Assembly: GCA_034926235.1 (NCBI GenBank)
Contig: JAYFRE010000034.1
Coordinates: 7,768-71,767 of the forward strand
Direction: 5' to 3'
DNA: 64,000 nt
DNA from: JAYFRE01 sp034926235
Lineage (GTDB): Bacteria; Pseudomonadota; Alphaproteobacteria; Rhodospirillales; Magnetospirillaceae
Of the stretch, positions 43,814 through 52,805 are shown piece by piece. How positions within the stretch are numbered: position 1 is the first letter of the stretch; the number at the start of each line of letters is the position of its first letter. The translations under genes were made by a program, and so were the position numbers. Below the pieces are notes generated by a model. The model was not told where the DNA came from, made no database searches, and worked only from the letters and a program-made list of their open reading frames with translations.

Positions 43814-45508
43814 ATGTTTGTGATCTCAAGACTTAAAATCGGTCACCGCCTGACGCTTCTGGTCCTGGCGTTCGTGCTGGCCCTGGCGGCGACGTTCATG
43901 GTCATGCTGAAGATGACAAGCGACCAGATGTATGCGGATCGCGTGGCGAGCTTGCGCAATATGGTAGAGATGGGCGTGGGCCAGGCCCAGATGATCCGCA
44001 AAAGGGAGGAGGCGGGGGAGATCACGCGCGAGCAGGCCCTGGCCCAGTTCCGGGAGGCCTTAAATAATCTGTGGTACGACAACCACAAGAACTACGTCTT
44101 TTCCTACGATATGCAGGGGATCAACGTAGCCCTGCCGGCGGATCCGTCTTTTGTCGGCCAGAACAAGATCGATGTGGTCGATGTGAACGGCATCCCCATC
44201 GTGCGCGGCTATATTGAGCTTGCGCGCAACCCCGACGGGGGAACGCTGACCTATCATTGGATGCGCCCCGGCGAAAGCGAGGCGGTGCCGAAGCTGGCCT
44301 ATGTCCGCCCGTTCGCGCCTTGGAATCTGTTCGTCGTCACCGGGGTCTATATCGACGATATCGATGAAGCCTATAACCGTTTCTTGCTTTCTGCGGGCAG
44401 TGTTGGCCTGGGGCTGGTGCTGCTGGCCGGGCTGGCGGCTTGGCTGATCGCCCGAGGCATCATCAATCCCTTGTCCCGGTTGCGCGGCGTGATGACGACG
44501 ATGGCCCAGGGGAAGATCGACATCACGGTCCCGGACACCGACCGGCAGGACGAATTGGGCGAAATGGCGCGCACTATCGACGTCTTCAAGGAGAATGCGG
44601 CGGAGGTTCAGCATTTGCGCCTCGATCAGGAGCGCGAAAGGGAACGGTCCGCTTTGGATCGGAAAAAGACGATGCACGATCTTGCCGATCGTTTCGAAGC
44701 CACGGTCATGGGTGTGATCCGCTCGGTTCTCGACGCCTCGACAGGATTGCAGACAACGGCGCAAATCCTGTCCACGGCCCCTGCCCAATCGATGTCTCAG
44801 GCCAGCTCGGTCGCGGCGGCGTCGGAACAGGCGACCGCCAATGTCCAGACCGTGGCGGCGGCGACCGAGGAATTGTCGGCGGCCATCGGCGAGATCAGCC
44901 GACGGGTGGACGATTCGGCGAGAATATCGGCCTCGGCCTCGGAATCGGCCAACCAGACGACGCAGATGGTGCAGGAATTGTCGGCCTCCACCGATCGCAT
45001 CGGCGAAGTCGTCCAACTGATCACCGATGTCGCCAGCCAAACCAATCTGTTGGCTTTGAACGCCACCATCGAGGCGGCGCGGGCCGGCGATGCCGGCAAG
45101 GGCTTCGCCGTTGTTGCCGGCGAGGTCAAGAATCTGGCCAACCAGACCGCGCGCGCCACCGACGAAATCAGTCACCAGATCGCGTCGGTGCAAGAGGAAA
45201 CCCGCAAGACGGTCGAAGCGATTTCCACCATCGACGGGGTGATCGACCAGGTGCGGCAGATTTCGGCCAGCATCGCCACGGCGGTCGAGGAGCAGGGCGC
45301 GGCCACACGAGAGATCGCGCGCAATGTCCAGGAAGCGGCGCAAGGGACGCAAGAGGTGTCGTCCAGCATCGCCGGGGTTTCGGAAAGCGCTTCCCGCACA
45401 GGGGCGGCGGCCAAGGATCTGCTGGAGGCATCCGGCGATCTGACCCGCTATTCGGAATCCCTGCGCAACGAGGTCACGGGGTTCCTGGAAGAGGTCCGCT
45501 CGGCCTGA
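43814..45508 (+). CDS. Methyl-accepting chemotaxis protein with single-Cache sensor
   Basis: 564-aa chemoreceptor. The first membrane helix is residues 10-32 and the periplasmic sensor about 35-190 is of sCache_2 type (NLWYDNHKNYVFSYDMQG, YHWMRPGESEAVPKLAYVRP, WNLFVVTGVYIDDID). The second helix is about 195-218, then HAMP (GIINPLSRLRGVMTT) and the signalling region with tip [17 protein letters not shown] near residue 410. The ligand is unknown. It is preceded by an AAGGGG ribosome site (43806-43811) and the AT-rich island, and followed by a terminator. Confidence 0.93.
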   Translation: MFVISRLKIGHRLTLLVLAFVLALAATFMVMLKMTSDQMYADRVASLRNMVEMGVGQAQMIRKREEAGEITREQALAQFREALNNLWYDNHKNYVFSYDMQGINVALPADPSFVGQNKIDVVDVNGIPIVRGYIELARNPDGGTLTYHWMRPGESEAVPKLAYVRPFAPWNLFVVTGVYIDDIDEAYNRFLLSAGSVGLGLVLLAGLAAWLIARGIINPLSRLRGVMTTMAQGKIDITVPDTDRQDELGEMARTIDVFKENAAEVQHLRLDQERERERSALDRKKTMHDLADRFEATVMGVIRSVLDASTGLQTTAQILSTAPAQSMSQASSVAAASEQATANVQTVAAATEELSAAIGEISRRVDDSARISASASESANQTTQMVQELSASTDRIGEVVQLITDVASQTNLLALNATIEAARAGDAGKGFAVVAGEVKNLANQTARATDEISHQIASVQEETRKTVEAISTIDGVIDQVRQISASIATAVEEQGAATREIARNVQEAAQGTQEVSSSIAGVSESASRTGAAAKDLLEASGDLTRYSESLRNEVTGFLEEVRSA

Positions 45509-45531
45509 CGGTTGAGTGGGTCCGTCGTTTT

Positions 45532-45567
45532 AAAAAACCGGGCGGGATTTTTCCCGCCCGGTTTTTT
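45532..45567. terminator. Bidirectional terminator between convergent genes
   Basis: AAAAAACCGGGCGGGA pairs with TCCCGCCCGGTTTTTT around a 4-base T loop. A and T runs on both sides allow it to end the chemoreceptor transcript on the plus strand and the EF-hand gene transcript on the minus strand. Confidence 0.93.
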
Positions 45568-45587
45568 GTTTCCGATGCCGTGATGCT

Positions 45588-47753
45588 CTATCCGGCGATC
45601 ATGCGCCACAGGGCGGCAAGCGCGCCGGTATTCCACAGGACGAAGAGCAGGATCGCGGCCGCCGTCAGGGTCAGGACCGACCGCCAGGGCGTCCGGCGCT
45701 GGGCATAGGGGTCGTGAAGCGCGCGTTCGGCTCCCTTGGGCAGTTTGGCCATCTGGGTCAGCGCGGAACCGAAGGGAATGTTGATCCGCGCCCGTGTGTT
45801 CACCGCCCAACCATTCGCATCGAGAATCGGTCCCAGATTGCGCTGATGCAGTTGGAAGGAGGCAATCAGCATCGAAGGGGCCGAGATCAGCAGCAAAAGC
45901 CCGATCGGCGCGAGCGGAATTTGCCACCAGGGCAGGGACAAAAGCCCGGTCACGACCGAGGCAAGGGCGGTGCCGATGGCCCCGATAGCCAGACCGATGG
46001 CGGCGAAGATGCCGGCGAAGCGGGCGACGTCGAAGGGCGGCGGCGCGGCGGCGGTCGGTGCAGCCGTGACGGTGGCGGCAAGCTTGGCCTGGGACGCGGC
46101 AGCCTTGGCGGCGGCGAATTTCTCCACCTGATCGCTGATGAAGCGGCCTAATTTTTTGTAGGGCGACCAAAAGGATTGGCGGATGCTGATCGGGTGTTCG
46201 ACAATACGGACGACATGGGCGTCCCAATCCTGGCCCTGGCGGTCGTAGAACACGCCGTTGCGTCCGACCTTCAACTGATCCGAATCGCCGGCGGTGACGG
46301 CGGCGGCGATATGGATCTTTTCCGGGCTGGACCCGTCGCGGCGGGTGCATTCGCAATAGACCAGATAGATCCGGCTCAAGGCCGCCAGGGGCGCATGCGC
46401 CGCCGGGTCGCCGATTTTGATGCACAGATCGCAGGATCGTCCATCCAGATACAAGGTTCCGGCCTGGAACACGGCCTTATGGGAATGGGTGTAGAAATCC
46501 CGGAAGGCGACGAAATTGTTCAAAAGAGCATCCAGGTCGCGGCAGAAGCGCAGCAATTGATTGACCGATGCGATGGCGGCGGCTTCGTCCGCTTGGGCCA
46601 GATCCTTGCCGATCAACGCCAGGATGGCGTTCTTGACGTCCGAATGCAGAATGGCGGTTATCCGCACAGCGCCCAGCGTGGCCACCGGGCTGTCCGGGGC
46701 TTCGGCGCGCCAGGCGGCGCGGGCCGCGAAACGGGCCTTGATCGCGACCCAATCCTCGGTGCTGAGCGAGTTGCGCTCGCCCAGAATCGGGGTGACCACC
46801 CGTTCCCGGAACGCGGTCAATGCCGGGGCCCAGGCCGGATTGCTGCCCAGCCCGAGCGGCAGGGAGGCATCGGCGGCGACCTTGGCCAGAGGGAACGCGG
46901 ACAAGCCCTCTTGGCCGGGAGAAAGAAGCTGCGACGCCAGGGCGGCCCAATCCTCGATCGGGCGGTTCAAGGCGTCTGCGGCGCGGGGATCGAAGGCGGC
47001 CAGGGCGGAGCGGGTGAACCAGTCATCCAGTTTGGCTTCGACGGCCTGAAGCGCTTTTTCCGCTGCAAGGCTGTCCGCACCCAGGGGGGCCAAAGCCGGA
47101 TCGGCCTCTTCCCGCGCGGCCCAGGCGGCATAGGTTTCGGCGGCGGCGAAAAAGGCGTTTACCGTTTTTTCGGACACGCCGTCCGCGCCGCTGCGGTCCG
47201 GTACGCCACCCATGGTGGCGACGATGTCGGTGATGGCCGAACGGACCTCCTCATCCTCGGCGATGCCGGGCGGCACGACGCCATCGCCGTTGAAGCTTTT
47301 GGCCGAAAAGCTTTCCTCGACCGCCAGCACCTCGGCCAGGGTGATGCTGTCCGCACCGGCCTTGCCGCACTTGGCCAGGACCTGACGCGCCGCGGCCAGG
47401 ATGCCTCGTCCCGCATCGTGGCTGTCTTCGATCGCGTCCAGGGGCAGGACGTCCGATCGCTTGAACAGGATCGACGGATCCTTGAGGCGGGCCGTCGCCC
47501 ATTCCACCATGGCGATGATTTCGTAGGCGCGGATGCGGCCATCCTTGTCCTGGTCGATCAAATCCAGGGTTTTGGGGTCCATCTCGATGCCCCGGGTCGG
47601 GCAACTTAAGACCGCCCATAATTTTTGATCGAGTTCTTTGAGCGAAACCAGCGCCGTCTTGTCGTCAAGGCGGACTTGATCGAAGCCGCCGGCGCGGAAA
47701 AACCGCCAACGGACCGCCGGTTCATTCGGTGCTGCGCTTGTGTCTCGCGTCAT
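45588..47753 (-). CDS. Large EF-hand membrane protein of unknown function
   Basis: 721 aa. Residues 67-78 form a canonical calcium-binding EF-hand loop (DQDKDGRIRAYE) after LWAVLSCPTRGIEMDPKTLD. A second, degenerate loop is FNGDGVVPPG. The middle 400 residues are soluble and helical, with Cys pairs in RSCDLCI and YCECTRRDGSS. Two membrane helices lie near 580-605 and 612-640 and a third near 690-712. It resembles an uncharacterised family of long bacterial proteins opening with an EF-hand; I recall no function. ATG 47753 is chosen because GAAGGAG lies 10 bases before it. Confidence 0.75.
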   Translation of the reverse strand: MTRDTSAAPNEPAVRWRFFRAGGFDQVRLDDKTALVSLKELDQKLWAVLSCPTRGIEMDPKTLDLIDQDKDGRIRAYEIIAMVEWATARLKDPSILFKRSDVLPLDAIEDSHDAGRGILAAARQVLAKCGKAGADSITLAEVLAVEESFSAKSFNGDGVVPPGIAEDEEVRSAITDIVATMGGVPDRSGADGVSEKTVNAFFAAAETYAAWAAREEADPALAPLGADSLAAEKALQAVEAKLDDWFTRSALAAFDPRAADALNRPIEDWAALASQLLSPGQEGLSAFPLAKVAADASLPLGLGSNPAWAPALTAFRERVVTPILGERNSLSTEDWVAIKARFAARAAWRAEAPDSPVATLGAVRITAILHSDVKNAILALIGKDLAQADEAAAIASVNQLLRFCRDLDALLNNFVAFRDFYTHSHKAVFQAGTLYLDGRSCDLCIKIGDPAAHAPLAALSRIYLVYCECTRRDGSSPEKIHIAAAVTAGDSDQLKVGRNGVFYDRQGQDWDAHVVRIVEHPISIRQSFWSPYKKLGRFISDQVEKFAAAKAAASQAKLAATVTAAPTAAAPPPFDVARFAGIFAAIGLAIGAIGTALASVVTGLLSLPWWQIPLAPIGLLLLISAPSMLIASFQLHQRNLGPILDANGWAVNTRARINIPFGSALTQMAKLPKGAERALHDPYAQRRTPWRSVLTLTAAAILLFVLWNTGALAALWRMIAG

Positions 47754-47794
47754 GCGTGCCTGCTCCTTCAAAAAATGGCGTTCCGTTCGGACGG

Positions 47795-48565
47795 TCAAAA
47801 GACGTCTTTGCGTTTGCGGATTTCGGCGAAGATGCGAGCCGGATCGGCGTCCGGCAGACCGATAGCGACCTTTAAGGCCGGCTCATCGGCGCGCAGGAAG
47901 GGATTGGCGGCGCGGTCTATATCAAGTCGGAACGGCACCGTCGGGCGTCCTTCGGCGCGCAAATGTTCGATTTCGGCGGCGCGGCGGGCCAGGGCGTCGT
48001 TGCCGGGATCGATGACGCGGGCGAAAGCTGCATTCGACAGGCTGTATTCATGCGCGCAATAGACATCCGCCTCGCCGGGCAGAGCGCGCAGTTTCTTGAG
48101 CGATTCCCACATTTGTTCGGGGCTGCCCTCGAACAATCGTCCGCAGCCTAAGGAAAACAGGGTATCGCCCGGGAACAGGACCGCTGCTTCGGGCAGCCAA
48201 TAGGCGATATGGCCCAGCGTGTGGCCGGGCGTGTCGATGACCGAGATTGTCCATTCGCCCAGTCGAATGGTGGCGCCTTCGCCCACTTTCTCGTCGAGGG
48301 GGGGGAGTCTGGCCGCTTCCCGCGCCGATCCAATCACGCGGCAGCCGGTCCGAGTCCGCAAATCGGCGACGCCGCCGGTATGGTCGTCATGGTGATGGGT
48401 GATCAGGATATGAGACAGCGTCCATCCCCGCGAAGCCAGTTTTTCCAGCACCGGCTCGGCCTGGGCCGGGTCGATCGCCGCCGTCGCGCCCGAGACGGAA
48501 TCATGCGCGAGGTGGATGTAATTGTCGCGCAGGACGGGAATCGATTCGATCTCCAGCGTGGTCAT
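47795..48565 (-). CDS. gloB: Hydroxyacylglutathione hydrolase (glyoxalase II)
   Basis: 256-aa metallo-beta-lactamase-fold enzyme that hydrolyses S-lactoylglutathione in methylglyoxal detoxification. The metal-binding THHHDDH (residues 56-62) lies in LITHHHDDHTGG. Further ligands appear as DTPGHTLGH and ALPGEADVYCAHEY. ATG 48565 gives MTTLEIESIPVL. It is divergent from a methyltransferase gene, a pairing common in alphaproteobacteria. Confidence 0.94.
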   Translation of the reverse strand: MTTLEIESIPVLRDNYIHLAHDSVSGATAAIDPAQAEPVLEKLASRGWTLSHILITHHHDDHTGGVADLRTRTGCRVIGSAREAARLPPLDEKVGEGATIRLGEWTISVIDTPGHTLGHIAYWLPEAAVLFPGDTLFSLGCGRLFEGSPEQMWESLKKLRALPGEADVYCAHEYSLSNAAFARVIDPGNDALARRAAEIEHLRAEGRPTVPFRLDIDRAANPFLRADEPALKVAIGLPDADPARIFAEIRKRKDVF

Positions 48566-48682
48566 GGCGGCGCGGGTCCTTCTCGTAGCGCGGGTATTAC
48601 TCTCCACAGCTTAACCGGCATAGGCCGCGCCGGCACGAGGATTTCGCTTGCCCTGACGCAACCGGCTTCGTTTCATGATCCG

Positions 48683-49411
48683 ATGTGGAACGATATCGTC
48701 GATCTTCAGGATTTCTATGGCGACCGTCTGGGTCAGACGGCGCGCCGGATGATCCGCGCCCATCTGCGCGCCCTGTGGCCCAACCTGTCCGGCATGCGTC
48801 TTCTGGGGCTTGGTTACGCCACGCCCTATCTGGGGGTTTTCCGGAGGGAAGCCGAGCGCGTGCTGGCGGTCATGCCCGCGCCGATGGGGGTCAGTCCATG
48901 GCCCGTTCATGGCGATCGTCTGGTCGTGCTGGCCGATGAAACCGAACTGCCCTTCGCCGATAGTTCCATCGACCGTATTTTGTTGGTTCATGCGCTGGAA
49001 TCGACCGAACATGTCCGCGCGATGATGCGCGAAATCTGGCGCGTGCTGGCCGGCGGCGGACGGTTGCTGGTGGTGGTGCCCAATCGGCGCGGCATCTGGG
49101 CTAGGCTGGACCGGACGCCGATGGGGATGGGGCGGCCCTACAGTTCGGGACAATTGGTGCGGCTGCTGCGGGAATCCCTGTTTCTTCCGGTCCGGGAATC
49201 CTCGGCCCTTTATCTGCCGCCGCTGCAAAGCCGGACGCTGCGGCGTTCCGCGCCCTTGTTGGAAAACGCCGGCAGGCGCTGGTTTCCCACCTTTGGCGGC
49301 GTGGTGATTCTGGAGGCGGTCAAGCAGATCTACGCCGCGCCGCCTGCTGGCGAAAGACGCCGCGCCTCGCGCGTTTATGTGCCGCTGCCCCAGGGATTCC
49401 GGCGCGGCTGA
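48683..49411 (+). CDS. Class I SAM-dependent methyltransferase
   Basis: 242-aa protein with a methyltransferase fold of the type-11 kind. Motif I is relaxed (MRLLGLGYATPYLG), followed by ADETELPFADSSIDRILLVH (motifs II-III region) and EIWRVLAGGGRLLVVVPNRR (post-I strand and helix). The substrate is unknown. The start ATG 48683 begins MWNDIVDLQDFYG. It is divergent from gloB with a 117-base gap and convergent with metW. Confidence 0.82.
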   Translation: MWNDIVDLQDFYGDRLGQTARRMIRAHLRALWPNLSGMRLLGLGYATPYLGVFRREAERVLAVMPAPMGVSPWPVHGDRLVVLADETELPFADSSIDRILLVHALESTEHVRAMMREIWRVLAGGGRLLVVVPNRRGIWARLDRTPMGMGRPYSSGQLVRLLRESLFLPVRESSALYLPPLQSRTLRRSAPLLENAGRRWFPTFGGVVILEAVKQIYAAPPAGERRRASRVYVPLPQGFRRG

Positions 49412-49433
49412 TGGGTTGATTTTTCGCGCCTCT

Positions 49434-50063
49434 CTAGGTTCGGCGCAGCAGAAAGACCGCCTGTTCACCCAGCAGGTTGGACAGACGCCGTCCGCCATCG
49501 AAGCGTGCGGTTCCCCGGGAATCGAGCGAGATCGCTTTTTCGATGGCGATGCCTTCCTCGCGGCACAGCAAGGTGAAATCGCGGATGGTGCATAGATGGA
49601 TGTTGGGAGTGTCGTACCATTGATAGGTCAGGGTCTTGGTAACCGGCATCCGTCCGGTCAGCAGCAGCGCCAGCCGCACGCGCCAATAGCCGAAATTGGG
49701 AAAAGAGACGATGGCGCGCCGTCCGATGCGCAACATGTGGCAGAGCAAGGTCTTGGGGTCGCGGGTGGCCTGAAGCGTGTGGCTTAGGATCACATAGTCG
49801 AACGCGCCCGGAGGATAGGTCTGAAGGTCGGTGTCGGCGTCGCCCTGGATCACCGACAGGCCGCAGGCGACGGCGGCGCGCACGCCGGCCATGGACAATT
49901 CGATGCCGCGCCCGTCCACTTGCTTGAACCGGCCCAGATAATCGAGCAGCAGCCCTTCGCCGCAGCCGATATCGAGCACGCGCGACCCCGGTTCGACCAT
50001 GTCGGCGACCAACTGCAGATCGACGCGGATGGCGGCGGCGTTGACCGGCGTGGGGTCATTCAT
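49434..50063 (-). CDS. metW: Methionine biosynthesis protein MetW
   Basis: 209-aa methyltransferase-like protein that works with MetX in the O-acyl-homoserine route to methionine. Motif I is [16 protein letters not shown], and family phrases are [33 protein letters not shown] and [14 protein letters not shown]. Its ATG overlaps the metX stop by 4 bases (50060-50063), so the two are translationally coupled. Confidence 0.94.
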   Translation of the reverse strand: MNDPTPVNAAAIRVDLQLVADMVEPGSRVLDIGCGEGLLLDYLGRFKQVDGRGIELSMAGVRAAVACGLSVIQGDADTDLQTYPPGAFDYVILSHTLQATRDPKTLLCHMLRIGRRAIVSFPNFGYWRVRLALLLTGRMPVTKTLTYQWYDTPNIHLCTIRDFTLLCREEGIAIEKAISLDSRGTARFDGGRRLSNLLGEQAVFLLRRT

Positions 50064-51235
50064 CGGAAAAACCTCCGTCCCAATCCGCGATGTTCCGCCG
50101 CGCTGTCGATGAATCCCGACAAGGTGGCGTGGAAATCGGGCTCGTCGAGCAAAAAGGCGTCGTGGCCCTTGTCGGATTCGATCTCGACGAAGCTGACATT
50201 CGCTGCGACCGCGTTCAGGGCATGGACCAAAGCCCGGCTTTCCCGGGTTGGAAACAGCCAGTCGCTGGTGAAGGAAATGACGCAGAAACGGACCGGCGTC
50301 CGGGCAAAGGCGTTGGCGAGCACGCCGTCCGATTCAGCCGCCAGGTCGAAATAATCCATCGCCCGGGTGATGAACAGATAGGAATTGGCGTCGAAGCGTT
50401 CGACAAAGGTGCTGCCTTGGTGGCGCAGATAGCTTTCCACCTGGAAATCGGCGTCGAAGCCATAGGTGAAATGGTCGCGTCCGGCCAGATTGCGACCGAA
50501 TTTGCGGTGGAGCGCTGTTTCCGACAGATAGGTGATGTGCGCGGCCATGCGCGCCACCGCCAGCCCCCGGCTGGGCTTGACGCCATGCAGGGGATAATCG
50601 CCGCCCAGGAAATTGGGATCGGCCAGGATCGCCTGGCGGCTGACTTCGTTGAAGGCGATGTTCTGCGCGGAGTGGCGCGCGGCGGTGGCGATGGGAATGG
50701 CCGAAAAGACCCGTTGGGGATGGTGCGCGGCCCATTCCAGCACCTGCATGCCGCCCATGGACCCGCCGATGACGCAAAAAAGCTGGTCGATGCCGAGATG
50801 ATCGATCAGCCGCGCCTGGGCGCGGACCATGTCGGCGATGGTGATGCCGGGAAATTTCAGACACCAGGGACGTCCGCTGGCGGGGTCGATTGACAGCGGC
50901 CCGGTCGATCCCATGCAACCGCCCAGCACGTTCGAGCAGATCAGGAAATAGCGGTCGGTATCCAGGATGCGTCCCGGCCCCACCATCGGCTGCCACCAGC
51001 CGGGCTTGCCGGTGATCGGATGGGTGTTGGCGACATGATGGTCGCCGGTCAGCGCGTGGCAGATCAGGATGGCGTTGGATTTGTCGGCGTTGAGCCGGCC
51101 ATAGGTCCGATAGGCGATGGTGACGGGGGCAAGATCGATGCCGCAATCCAGGCGCAAAGGATCGTCGGCTCCGATCTCGAAACGCAGATCGGAAGAAAGG
51201 TCCGCTATGCCGCCGCTGCTGTCTTGAACCGTCAT
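50060..51235 (-). CDS. metX: Homoserine O-acyltransferase MetX
   Basis: 391-aa alpha/beta hydrolase that acylates homoserine (acetyl-CoA or succinyl-CoA) at the start of methionine synthesis. Nucleophile Ser159 is in [14 protein letters not shown], acid Asp is in TSDWLFPT, and His is in [33 protein letters not shown] is the usual phrase near the acyl pocket. The sequence does not decide between acetyl and succinyl use. First gene of the metX-metW pair. Confidence 0.94.
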   Translation of the reverse strand: MTVQDSSGGIADLSSDLRFEIGADDPLRLDCGIDLAPVTIAYRTYGRLNADKSNAILICHALTGDHHVANTHPITGKPGWWQPMVGPGRILDTDRYFLICSNVLGGCMGSTGPLSIDPASGRPWCLKFPGITIADMVRAQARLIDHLGIDQLFCVIGGSMGGMQVLEWAAHHPQRVFSAIPIATAARHSAQNIAFNEVSRQAILADPNFLGGDYPLHGVKPSRGLAVARMAAHITYLSETALHRKFGRNLAGRDHFTYGFDADFQVESYLRHQGSTFVERFDANSYLFITRAMDYFDLAAESDGVLANAFARTPVRFCVISFTSDWLFPTRESRALVHALNAVAANVSFVEIESDKGHDAFLLDEPDFHATLSGFIDSAAEHRGLGRRFFR

Positions 51236-51280
51236 CTTGTTCCGTCCGCAGTGGGTCCGCCAAGGCGTCGCCGTTCCGGA

Positions 51281-51309
51281 TTGCTAGGGAGCAGACCGGT
51301 TTCTGTCAA
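51281..51309 (-). promoter_or_regulatory. Candidate metX promoter
   Basis: On the minus strand a perfect TTGACA (51309-51304) and TAGCAA (51286-51281) are 17 bp apart, 46 bases before metX. The element overlaps the last codons of the upstream lysR gene. Confidence 0.5.
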
Positions 51310-52267
51310 TATTTTGTTGTAAGAGCGTCCCTGCTCGTTCGTGCGGCTCTTCCAGATCGCGGTCCCAGGGGGGAATGGGGGACAGGCATTCGGCCAGATA
51401 ATCGATCATGGCGCGGACCTTGGCCGGCGGATGCCGGCCATGCGGATGCAGGGCGAAAATGCCGGGCAGATCGGCTCCGGGCAGGGACAAAGGCAGGGCG
51501 GTCAACTGTCCGGCGCGGATGGCGTCGGCCAGAAGAAAACTGGGCTGATGGATGATGCCTAATCCGGCGATGGCGGCGGCGAGCAACGCGTCGCCATTAT
51601 TGGCGCTCAACGGACCGCGGATCGTCACCACATCCTCGCGCCCCGGGCCGAATCGCCACTGATCGGCGCGGCCCGAACGGGACAGGGTATAGCCCAGGCA
51701 ATCATGTTGGGTGAGATCGGCCGCATTTCGGGGTACGCCGCGGCGTTCAAGATAGGCGGGTGACGCGGCGAACAGGATGCGGCAGGGAGCAAGACGGCGC
51801 ACGGTCAGGCGGTTGTCGGCCAGAGGTGCGATGCGCAGGACCAGATTCCAGCCCTCGTCGAGCGGATCGACGACACGGTCATTCAGGCCCAGCTCGATCG
51901 TCACGCCCGGATGGCGGGCCAGAAAACCGCCGAGGAGGGGAACGATCTGGCGTGTGCCGAACGAAACCGGCAGATTGATGCGCAACAATCCCTCGATTGC
52001 CGTCTGACCGGCGGTCAGGGCGGACTCGGCCTCCTCGATCTCGGGCAGGATGCGGGCGCAGGAATCGAGGAAAGAACGCCCGGCTTCGGTCAGATTCAGG
52101 CGGCGCGTGGTGCGAAACAGCAGCCTGACGCCCAAACGCCGTTCCAGCGCATCGACATGTTTGGCAGCCATTGCCGACGACATGCCCAGGGTTCGCGCCG
52201 CCGCCGAAAAGCTGCCCAGGGACGCCACCTTAAGGAAGACATCCCAGCCGGTAATACGGTCCAGCAT
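51284..52267 (-). CDS. LysR-family transcriptional regulator
   Basis: 327-aa LysR regulator. The N-terminal winged helix-turn-helix is residues 1-60 (WDVFLKVASLGSFSAAARTL, then ALERRLGVRLLFRTTRRLNL). The rest is the effector-binding domain. It is divergent from doxX and the dioxygenase gene with 114 bases between, the usual layout for a LysR protein and the operon it controls. The inducer is unknown, though an aromatic compound is a reasonable guess from the neighbour. Confidence 0.92.
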   Translation of the reverse strand: MLDRITGWDVFLKVASLGSFSAAARTLGMSSAMAAKHVDALERRLGVRLLFRTTRRLNLTEAGRSFLDSCARILPEIEEAESALTAGQTAIEGLLRINLPVSFGTRQIVPLLGGFLARHPGVTIELGLNDRVVDPLDEGWNLVLRIAPLADNRLTVRRLAPCRILFAASPAYLERRGVPRNAADLTQHDCLGYTLSRSGRADQWRFGPGREDVVTIRGPLSANNGDALLAAAIAGLGIIHQPSFLLADAIRAGQLTALPLSLPGADLPGIFALHPHGRHPPAKVRAMIDYLAECLSPIPPWDRDLEEPHERAGTLLQQNIDRNRSAP

Positions 52268-52308
52268 CGCTATTCCTCACCAATGGTAGGAAGTGAACGA
52301 ACTAAATC

Positions 52309-52319
52309 CGATATTATCG
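52309..52319. promoter_or_regulatory. Dyad in the lysR / doxX intergenic region
   Basis: CGATA-t-TATCG is a short interrupted palindrome midway between the divergent genes, a fair candidate for the regulator binding site (LysR sites are T-N11-A-like dyads). Confidence 0.35.
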
Positions 52320-52381
52320 TCCCATAGGAAAAAATCTATATGAGCGGGTACGGTTTTTTGCATTGAAACGAGGCTTCCGCC

Positions 52382-52795
52382 ATGACTGATTCCCGCACCG
52401 CTCCCTGGGGTGCTCTGATTCTCCGGGTTAGCTTGGGCGTTCTGTTCCTGGCCCATGCCGGGCTTAAATATTTCGTTTTCACCCCCGCCGGAGTGGCCTC
52501 TTTCTTCGCCTCCCTGGGATTGCCGCCCTGGTTGGCCTATGTCGTGTTGGCGGTCGAAACCTTGGGCGGCGTCGCCCTTATCCTGGGGGTGTGGACTAGG
52601 GCGGTGGCGGTGGCGTTGACGCCGCTGATCCTGGGCACCATCGTCACCGTGCATGGCGCGGCCGGCTTTTTCTTCACCAATACCGGCGGTGGCTGGGAAT
52701 ATCCGGCTCTGTGGGCGGTGGCGTTGATCGTTCAGGCCCTGATTGGCGACGGCGCTTATGCCCTGGCGCGCACGCCCTGCCCGGTCAAGCGGTGA
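52382..52795 (+). CDS. DoxX-family membrane protein
   Basis: 137-aa membrane protein with four hydrophobic segments (ILRVSLGVLFLAHAGLKYFV, LAYVVLAVETLGGVALILGV, VALTPLILGTIVTVHGAAGF, LWAVALIVQALIGDGAYALA). DoxX relatives take part in respiratory or redox membrane complexes, but this subfamily is uncharacterised. It is 10 bases upstream of the dioxygenase gene and is thus probably co-expressed with it under the LysR protein. Confidence 0.85.
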   Translation: MTDSRTAPWGALILRVSLGVLFLAHAGLKYFVFTPAGVASFFASLGLPPWLAYVVLAVETLGGVALILGVWTRAVAVALTPLILGTIVTVHGAAGFFFTNTGGGWEYPALWAVALIVQALIGDGAYALARTPCPVKR

Positions 52796-52805
52796 GGATG
52801 ACGCC

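Noticed and set aside
51236..51300. SAM-II type riboswitch before metX
   Set aside because: The leader is too short and lacks the conserved pseudoknot sequence.
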